A DNA stretch of 43,053 bases. Source: Aureimonas sp. SK2 (GTDB lineage Bacteria > Pseudomonadota > Alphaproteobacteria > Rhizobiales > Rhizobiaceae). The notes under the pieces were generated by a model. It was not told the DNA's origin. It made no database searches and saw only the letters and a program-made list of their open reading frames with translations. Location of the stretch: assembly GCF_029813115.1 (NCBI RefSeq), contig NZ_JAPZDS010000021.1, positions 1 to 43,053 on the forward strand, written 5' to 3'. Made by a program: the position numbers and the translations under genes. Positions 37,763 to 43,053 of this stretch are shown here, in pieces (the stretch's first letter is position 1; each line of letters starts with the position of its first letter).

Positions 37763-39994
37763 ATGTTTCTCGACAAGTCCGTCTCCCTCGACAGCGCCTG
37801 GAACACATGGTCCGAGCGCCCCGGCGAGTTCACCTTCCTTCCGCTCGGCGTGCGCATCGCGCCCGTCCTTTATTCCGCCAAGGCGGGCCATGCGACCGCG
37901 ATCCGCGCACCCGACGAGATCCGGTTCGGGGCGCACGGCCTGCGCGGCGAGACGGTCGCCTACGAGACGCGCTTTGCCGACACTCGCGTCGCCTTCCACG
38001 CCGACAAGCCCGACCCGTTCGTCCTGCGCGGCTGCTTCGAGACGCTGGAGGCCGGCGAATGGGGCCTGCGCTACTGGGTCACGTTCGGCATCTCGGCCGA
38101 GGACGGCAGAACGGTGCATTACGATCCGCGCACCGGCGTCGCGGTGGTGGAGGTGGACTTCCGTTTCGTCGCCTTCGCCGCCGACGATATCCCGGCGCTG
38201 GCTACCGGCCACGAGACCTTCGCGGCGCTGGTCGAGGATTTCGACAGGAACGGCTACTTCGACAAATCGGCGCGCGCCGATGCCGCCCCGCTGATGGCGT
38301 TGCGCTTCAACCTCGAGATGACCCCGCGCTTGGCGTTCGCCGCCGCGGTCGCCGACACGCGCGATCTGGCCGTCGCCAGGGCTCGTGCGGCGCTCACCGG
38401 CGAGATGGCGGATGTCCCGACGCTCCACGCCGGCCGCCATGCCGGCGCACTCGACGCCGTGCGCGACGTGATCGGCTGGAACACCGTCTACGACCGGCTG
38501 AACCGGCGTCCCACCACGACCGCCAGCCGGATCTGGGGGCTGGGCGATGCTGTCTGGTACAACGACCAGTGTTTCGCCGCTCTAATGGCCGGGCTGTTCG
38601 ATCCGGCGCTCGCGCGGCGCAACTTCGACGTGGCGATGGGAAGCGCGACGCCACAGGGCAACATCGCCTGCCTCGTCAACCCGAAGGACGCCTGGGTCGA
38701 TCGCACGCAGGCTCCTCACGGGGCCTTCGTCGCCTGGATGATCTTCCAGCGCACGGGCGACCGCGCGTTTCTGTCCGATGTCTTCGACGCGCTGGCGCGC
38801 AACCAGCTCTGGTGGCGCGCGAACCGCGACCCGGACGGGCGCGGCCTCGTGTCCTGCGGCACATCGGACGTCGGCGACGCGATGTATCGCGGCACGGCCT
38901 TCGGCGCGCGCAACGAAACCGGCATGGACAATTCGCCAACGCACGACGAGGCGCGCTACGATCCGGCAACCCGCACCCTCTCGACGCTCGACGTCGGTCT
39001 CAACTCGGCGCTGGCGCTCGACGCCGAGATGCTGGCGCTGATCGCCGCCGACATCGGCCGGCCTGATGAAGTCGAACGGTTCGCATCCCTCGCCCGCGAG
39101 ACTCGCGAACTGATCCGCACCGAACTCTGGGACGAGGCCCGCGGCCTCTTCGCCAACCGCCAGCGTGACGGCGGCTTCGTGCGCAGCGTCTCGCCGACGA
39201 GTTTCTTCCCGCTCCTGTGCGGGGCAGCCGACGATGGGCAGGTCCTGCGGCTTCTGGCCCATCTCGACGATCCCGCCATGTTTGGCGGCCGCTACCCGCT
39301 GCCCAACGTCTCGCGCGACGATCCCGCCTATGCGGACCAGATCTACTGGCGCGGCCGCATCTGGCCCAATGTCAACTGGCTCGTCTGGCAGGGCTTGAGG
39401 CGCTACAGGCTCGAAGCGCAGGCCTCCAGCCTTGTCGCGCGAAGCTTCGCGATGTTCGAGAAATCCTGGACATCGCACCGCTGGTGCGGCGAGAATTACG
39501 ACGGCGATACGGGGCGGATCGACGAGCGCCCCGGCAATGACCCGTTCTACACCTGGGGCGCCATGCTGCCGCTCATGGCCGTCGGCGACATCATGGACAT
39601 CGGCCCCTGGGACGGGTGGCAGCTCGACAACGACGGGCAGCCTGTGCGCCTTGGTCCGATCATGAGTCCGGCCGGCCCTGTGACCGTCGAGGTGCAGAAC
39701 GGGCAGATGCGGCTCCTAGGGGCTGACGGCCGGGCGATCTTCGAGACCACCTATCGCGGACGCCTGCGGAAGATCACGGTCCACCCGTTTCTCGTCTCGG
39801 TGACCTTCGCGGATGGCGGCGGCGCGTTCGCGTTCCGGCTGGGCACCGAGGCGTCCCGTCGAATAGTTGCCGTGCGCCTTCGCGGAGAAGCGATATCGAC
39901 GCGGCTCGAGGATGGCCGCCAGGTCGCCGATCTCGAGGGGGTCGAGGCCGGCGCCCGGCTCGACTGGCATCTGGCCCCGGCGGATGCCGCGTGA
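37763..39994 (+). CDS. GH63-like (six-hairpin) glycoside hydrolase
   Basis: A 743-aa protein. Residues about 1-200 form a beta-rich N-domain, about 215-600 an (alpha/alpha)6 barrel like GH63/mannosylglycerate-hydrolase-type enzymes, and the C-terminus (about 620-740) is beta-rich again. Candidate catalytic residues are Asp268 in WYNDQ and Glu577 in CGENYD, with supporting motifs APHGAFVAWM, NSPTHDE, YWRGRIWPNVNWLVW and NDPFYTWGA. No signal peptide or membrane helix is present, so it acts in the cytoplasm on an imported glycoside. It starts 23 bp after nicB and overlaps the next glycosidase by GTGA, so it probably belongs to the nicR-nicAB transcript. Sugar specificity cannot be told. Confidence 0.82.
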   Translation: MFLDKSVSLDSAWNTWSERPGEFTFLPLGVRIAPVLYSAKAGHATAIRAPDEIRFGAHGLRGETVAYETRFADTRVAFHADKPDPFVLRGCFETLEAGEWGLRYWVTFGISAEDGRTVHYDPRTGVAVVEVDFRFVAFAADDIPALATGHETFAALVEDFDRNGYFDKSARADAAPLMALRFNLEMTPRLAFAAAVADTRDLAVARARAALTGEMADVPTLHAGRHAGALDAVRDVIGWNTVYDRLNRRPTTTASRIWGLGDAVWYNDQCFAALMAGLFDPALARRNFDVAMGSATPQGNIACLVNPKDAWVDRTQAPHGAFVAWMIFQRTGDRAFLSDVFDALARNQLWWRANRDPDGRGLVSCGTSDVGDAMYRGTAFGARNETGMDNSPTHDEARYDPATRTLSTLDVGLNSALALDAEMLALIAADIGRPDEVERFASLARETRELIRTELWDEARGLFANRQRDGGFVRSVSPTSFFPLLCGAADDGQVLRLLAHLDDPAMFGGRYPLPNVSRDDPAYADQIYWRGRIWPNVNWLVWQGLRRYRLEAQASSLVARSFAMFEKSWTSHRWCGENYDGDTGRIDERPGNDPFYTWGAMLPLMAVGDIMDIGPWDGWQLDNDGQPVRLGPIMSPAGPVTVEVQNGQMRLLGADGRAIFETTYRGRLRKITVHPFLVSVTFADGGGAFAFRLGTEASRRIVAVRLRGEAISTRLEDGRQVADLEGVEAGARLDWHLAPADAA

Positions 39995-42663
39995 CGGAAC
40001 CGCAGCCGGACTGGTTCGAGAACCCCGCGGCGCGTTTTCGAACGGCCACCTTCTGGTTCTGGCACCGCATCCCGACCGATGACGAGATCGTGGCACAGAT
40101 CCGCGACATGCGGGACAAGGGCATCGGCTGCGTGATGATCCAGGCCCGACCGGCCCTGGATCTCTCCGCCTATCTGTCGCCCGCCTATCTGGCGGCCTAC
40201 CGCAGGGCCTGCGCGACGGCAAAGAGTCTTGGGATCGTGGTCACGATCTACGATGAATACGGCTGGATGTCCGGCCACGGCGGCGGACGGACCGTGGACG
40301 GCGCAGACCATCTTCGCGAGCGCCACATGTTCTGGGCGACGGCGTCGGTCGGATCGGCGCTCGCCATCAGCGGCATCGCGTCGCCGTTTCTCGACTTCCT
40401 CGGCGATGTCGGCCGGGCCTGGATCTACGACGGCGCCTCCGCGGTCTGGGGCGACTGGCAGGCGATCGCCGCCGTCGCGCACCCGCCCGTCGTTCGCGAT
40501 GCGGCGGACCTCCGCTTCCTCGGGCATGCGTTCGCGGTCCGCCCGGAAGGAACTGACGGGTGCCGCGTCGAATGGCCCACCTGCGCCGACCTTCCGGCCG
40601 ACTGGAAGGTGACGGTCTTCGTGTCGGCCCGATGCCTGACGTCGAGGCTCGTCAATTATCTCCTGCCCGAAACCGCCGAGCGCTTCGCCGAGGTGGTCTA
40701 CGCGCCTCTCCTGGAAGCAGCCGACGGCGCTGCGGACGGCTTCTTCTTCGATCATCCCTATGCAGGTTTTTACTCCTGGACGGAGCACGAAGGCGTCATC
40801 GGAAACAGCCTCCTGTGCGACGGCAGCCCGGCGACGGCCGACGGGACCGCCGCGCTTCTGTCGCTTGTCTATGACGTCGGCCCGCAGACGGGCGCGTTGC
40901 GGACGGGCTTTCTGCGCGCCTATGCCGAGCGCATGCACGAGGCCTTCTTCGGCACCCTCGCACGCTGGACGCGCGAGCGCGGCGTCGGGTTCACCGGACA
41001 CGAACTCCTCACCCATGTCGGCGGCTGGGCGCTGCATGGCGGGCTGACGGGCATCGACCCGCGCGTCATGCCGGGCGTCGATCATTTCGGCATCGACGCC
41101 TTCCGAACCGAAACGGCGGTGGACGCCGCTGATTTCGCGCCGCAGCTTGCGGCCAAGTTCGGTGACAGCGTCGCCCGCACCAACGGGCGCCGGCGCTGCA
41201 CGATCGAGCAGTATGCCACCGGCCGGGAGGCCGGCAGACCGACGCTGGCGGGACAGTGGGACCTGACCCCACAGCGGTTCCGCGTGCAGGCGATCCGGCA
41301 CCTGCTTCTGGGTGCCCGCCGCATTCTCCTCCATGCCGTCAACGTGACAGACGGCTTCGATCATGACGAGCGCCTCCTCGCCAACCCGCGTTGGGACTTT
41401 CCTCCGGCCTACAACTTCCTGCCGTGGTGGGACGACTGCGGCCCCATCTTCGACGAACTGGCGCGGCTTTCGGCCTTTCTTGAGAACGGCGAACCTCTGA
41501 GGCCCGTAGCGCTTCTCTATCCGCTGGAGACGATCCGGGCAGAGGGTCCTGCCCATGTCAGCGGCAGGCATTTCGGTCTTTGGGCCGAAGCCCTGTCGGA
41601 AGCCGGCATCGGCTACGATGTCGTCGACGAGCGTCAGTTCGGGACGGCGCTGGCGCCCGAGGCGAGCTACGAGGTGCTGGTGCTCCCCGCTATCGATAGG
41701 CTGGCGGACTGCCGCAGTGACGACCGCATTCGCGAGTTTGTGCGCTGTGGCCGCAAGGTCCTCTGGTCTGGCGGCCTGCCGCGGGCACTCTGCGACATGG
41801 CCAACCTCTTCCAAACCGCCCAGGACGACCGCGCGTCGTCCGCCACGCTCCCCTGCCCGCATTCAGGCTTGGAAGCTGCAGGTATCAGGGCGAGTGTCTC
41901 GACATTGGCCCGCCAGGCGCTCGACATGCGCTTCACGGACGGCGGACCGACCTGGTCCTCGATCGCACGGGTTGGAACCTCCTGGCGCCTCGCCGCCCTC
42001 AATGACATGGGTCATGCGAGGCAACTGAACCTAAGAGGTGTCTCGCAGCAGCATGACGTCACGCTCTTTCACCCTTCCACCATCGGCACTGGTCGCACGC
42101 AGCTTGTGGAGGACAGCGACGGCACGACGACCCTCACGGTTCCGGCCTTTGGGATCGCCTGCCTCGTCGTAACCGAGAACGAGGCAGGCAAACACCCAAA
42201 CGCCGGGCGTCGCGGCGTCGACGCCTCGATCCGATCATGCGTCGGCGATAACATCACTCTCGTCGACGGATGGACTCTGGAGGCCGGCGATCCGAGCCCC
42301 GTTCCCATCGCCGTCGATCGTGGCTGGGAAGTCCAAGGCTTCCCATTCTTCTCCGGGACGGGCATCTATCGGACGACGATTGTAGTACCGGATCAACCGG
42401 ACGAAGCCGACTGGCATCTCGAACTTGCCGGCGTCCATGTCTCGGGCGAGCTCTGGATCGATGATGTCTTCGTCGGCCGTTTTCTCGACTGTCCTGTCAG
42501 ATTCCCTTTGCCAAGCCGCTCGGACAAAACGCTTTCCATCGCGATCCACGTTCGCAACACCGCCGCAAACCGATATCACGAGGCAATGCCTTTCTCCGCA
42601 AAGGAACCGCCATCCTCTGGTCTGACAACTCCACCGCATTTGGTGGCAACGCGAATACGTTAA
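39991..42663 (+). CDS. GH106-like alpha-L-rhamnosidase/glycoside hydrolase
   Basis: An 890-aa protein. The N-terminus has the GH106-type signature: FWFWHRIPTDDEIVAQIRDM, then GIGCVMIQARP, LSPAYLAAYRRACATAKSLG and YDEYGWMSG, forming the start of a TIM-type barrel. The middle (about 240-480) has DGFFFDHPYAGFYSW, GFTGHELLTHVGG and IEQYATG, where acidic catalytic residues are likely. The C-terminal part ends in a jelly-roll sugar-binding-like domain (about 760-865; FFSGTGIYRTTI, LELAGVHVSGELWID). GH106 members remove alpha-L-rhamnose from flavonoid glycosides or pectin. There is no signal peptide, so it is cytoplasmic. Start is GTG 39991, overlapping the previous stop (GTGA). It is the last intact gene before IS debris. 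Confidence 0.8.
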   Translation: MTEPQPDWFENPAARFRTATFWFWHRIPTDDEIVAQIRDMRDKGIGCVMIQARPALDLSAYLSPAYLAAYRRACATAKSLGIVVTIYDEYGWMSGHGGGRTVDGADHLRERHMFWATASVGSALAISGIASPFLDFLGDVGRAWIYDGASAVWGDWQAIAAVAHPPVVRDAADLRFLGHAFAVRPEGTDGCRVEWPTCADLPADWKVTVFVSARCLTSRLVNYLLPETAERFAEVVYAPLLEAADGAADGFFFDHPYAGFYSWTEHEGVIGNSLLCDGSPATADGTAALLSLVYDVGPQTGALRTGFLRAYAERMHEAFFGTLARWTRERGVGFTGHELLTHVGGWALHGGLTGIDPRVMPGVDHFGIDAFRTETAVDAADFAPQLAAKFGDSVARTNGRRRCTIEQYATGREAGRPTLAGQWDLTPQRFRVQAIRHLLLGARRILLHAVNVTDGFDHDERLLANPRWDFPPAYNFLPWWDDCGPIFDELARLSAFLENGEPLRPVALLYPLETIRAEGPAHVSGRHFGLWAEALSEAGIGYDVVDERQFGTALAPEASYEVLVLPAIDRLADCRSDDRIREFVRCGRKVLWSGGLPRALCDMANLFQTAQDDRASSATLPCPHSGLEAAGIRASVSTLARQALDMRFTDGGPTWSSIARVGTSWRLAALNDMGHARQLNLRGVSQQHDVTLFHPSTIGTGRTQLVEDSDGTTTLTVPAFGIACLVVTENEAGKHPNAGRRGVDASIRSCVGDNITLVDGWTLEAGDPSPVPIAVDRGWEVQGFPFFSGTGIYRTTIVVPDQPDEADWHLELAGVHVSGELWIDDVFVGRFLDCPVRFPLPSRSDKTLSIAIHVRNTAANRYHEAMPFSAKEPPSSGLTTPPHLVATRIR

Positions 42664-42688
42664 AGGTTGGGCAGTCGGAACACAGTCC

Positions 42689-42816
42689 TCAAGGCGGCCT
42701 TAGGGGCAGCGACTGACGCACGTCAGCCCCGTCATAGCCCTTGTCGGCCAGCATGAGGCGCGGTTTGCCGACTGGCATGGTGAGAAGAGCGGGGACGGCT
42801 TTGTAGTCGTACGCCT
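42689..42816 (-). pseudogene. IS5-family (IS427-like) transposase fragment
   Basis: On the reverse strand one frame reads AYDYKAVPALLTMPVGKPRL and MLADKGYDGADVRQSL, then stops at 42689. This matches the central DDE part of IS5/IS427 transposases, where DCKAVPALL is followed by MLADKGYDAD. Both ends of the gene are missing. It joins directly to IS3-type OrfA sequence at about 42816, so one element inserted into, or recombined with, the other. Confidence 0.72.
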
Positions 42817-43019
42817 CTTCTCCGGATCCTTCAGACGCTTCACCCGATCGCTCTTCAGCCCGCCGAACGCCTTGCGCCGGCGAAGCACGCGAACGGCGTC
42901 ACGCTGATCGCACGGATCGCTTCCGCCACCGGGCAACCCTGCGACAGCAACACGTCGACCTGCCGGAGTTCCGCGACGATCTTTTCAGCCTTGTGCTTCT
43001 TCTGCGGCAGTCTCGGCAT
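42817..43019 (-). pseudogene. IS3-family transposase OrfA fragment with frameshift
   Basis: Starts at ATG 43019 after GGAGG with MPRLPQKKHKAEKIVAELRQ and VDVLLSQGCPVAEAIRAISVT, the normal start of an IS3-family (IS2/ISRj-like) OrfA. The frame then breaks at about 42897; sequence in another frame continues RRRKAFGGLKSDRVKRLKDP, the expected following helix. It is cut off at about 42817 by IS5-type sequence. A short hairpin (AGGCT-CAAA-AGCCT, about 43027-43040) lies just upstream. The element is inactive. Confidence 0.75.
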
Positions 43020-43053
43020 CCTCCAAAGGCTCAAAAGCCTACTTCACGGAGGG

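Noticed and set aside
34617-37808. 1063-codon leftward open frame opposite nicB
   Set aside because: It is the antisense shadow of nicB in high-GC DNA: low-complexity Arg/Gly/Ala/Asp composition, no family motif, while nicB itself has clear Mo and heme motifs.

Overview
The window is high-GC DNA with tightly packed operons, GTG starts and 4-bp stop/start overlaps. HWE-type histidine kinases, a ChrA transporter, a Rhizobiales-style MCP, RpiR-controlled sugar operons and a nic cluster together suggest an alphaproteobacterium, probably order Hyphomicrobiales (Rhizobiales). The genus cannot be fixed from the sequence alone. No rRNA, tRNA or CRISPR array was recognised.

Layout. (1) 1-99: start of a leftward quinone-dependent D-lactate dehydrogenase (dld). 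(2) 690-9921: rightward pentose-type sugar locus with an aldehyde dehydrogenase, FGGY xylulokinase-like kinase, HAD phosphatase, RpiR-SIS regulator and RpiA, followed by an RbsB/RbsA/RbsC-like ABC importer. Three similar 15-bp sites, two upstream of the aldehyde dehydrogenase and one at the importer promoter, look like operators for the local RpiR protein. (3) 10462-12690: PAS-GAF hybrid histidine kinase with a receiver, converging on (4) a leftward sensory block (12715-19539): MCP ending in the NWEEF tether, an 81-aa unknown protein, CheW, a GAF-PAS-GGDEF-EAL protein and an HWE-like membrane kinase. (5) 20016-22338: long ChrA transporter and a Crp/Fnr regulator, then an IS3 remnant. (6) 22964-28255: leftward PotD-B-C-A-type ABC importer and an SV2/NiaP-like MFS transporter. 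(7) 28425-37739: a complete aerobic nicotinate (vitamin B3) degradation cluster by the maleamate pathway, nicX-F-E-D-C leftward and nicR-A-B rightward from one AT-rich control region. (8) 37763-42663: two cytoplasmic glycoside hydrolases (GH63-like and GH106-like) directly behind nicB. (9) 42689-43019: mosaic of IS5-type and IS3-type transposase fragments.

How it works together. NicAB hydroxylates nicotinate to 6-hydroxynicotinate and passes electrons to fused c-type hemes. NicC gives 2,5-dihydroxypyridine, NicX opens the ring to N-formylmaleamate, NicD gives maleamate, NicF maleate plus ammonia, and NicE fumarate for the TCA cycle. Reported active-site residues of NicC, NicD, NicE and NicX can be found in these proteins at identical or constantly offset positions. 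The most unusual feature is the joining of this cluster to two signal-less glycosidases and to two transport systems, which raises the possibility that the organism imports and cleaves a glycosidic conjugate of a pyridine carboxylate or another plant glycoside. That link is inference from gene order only.
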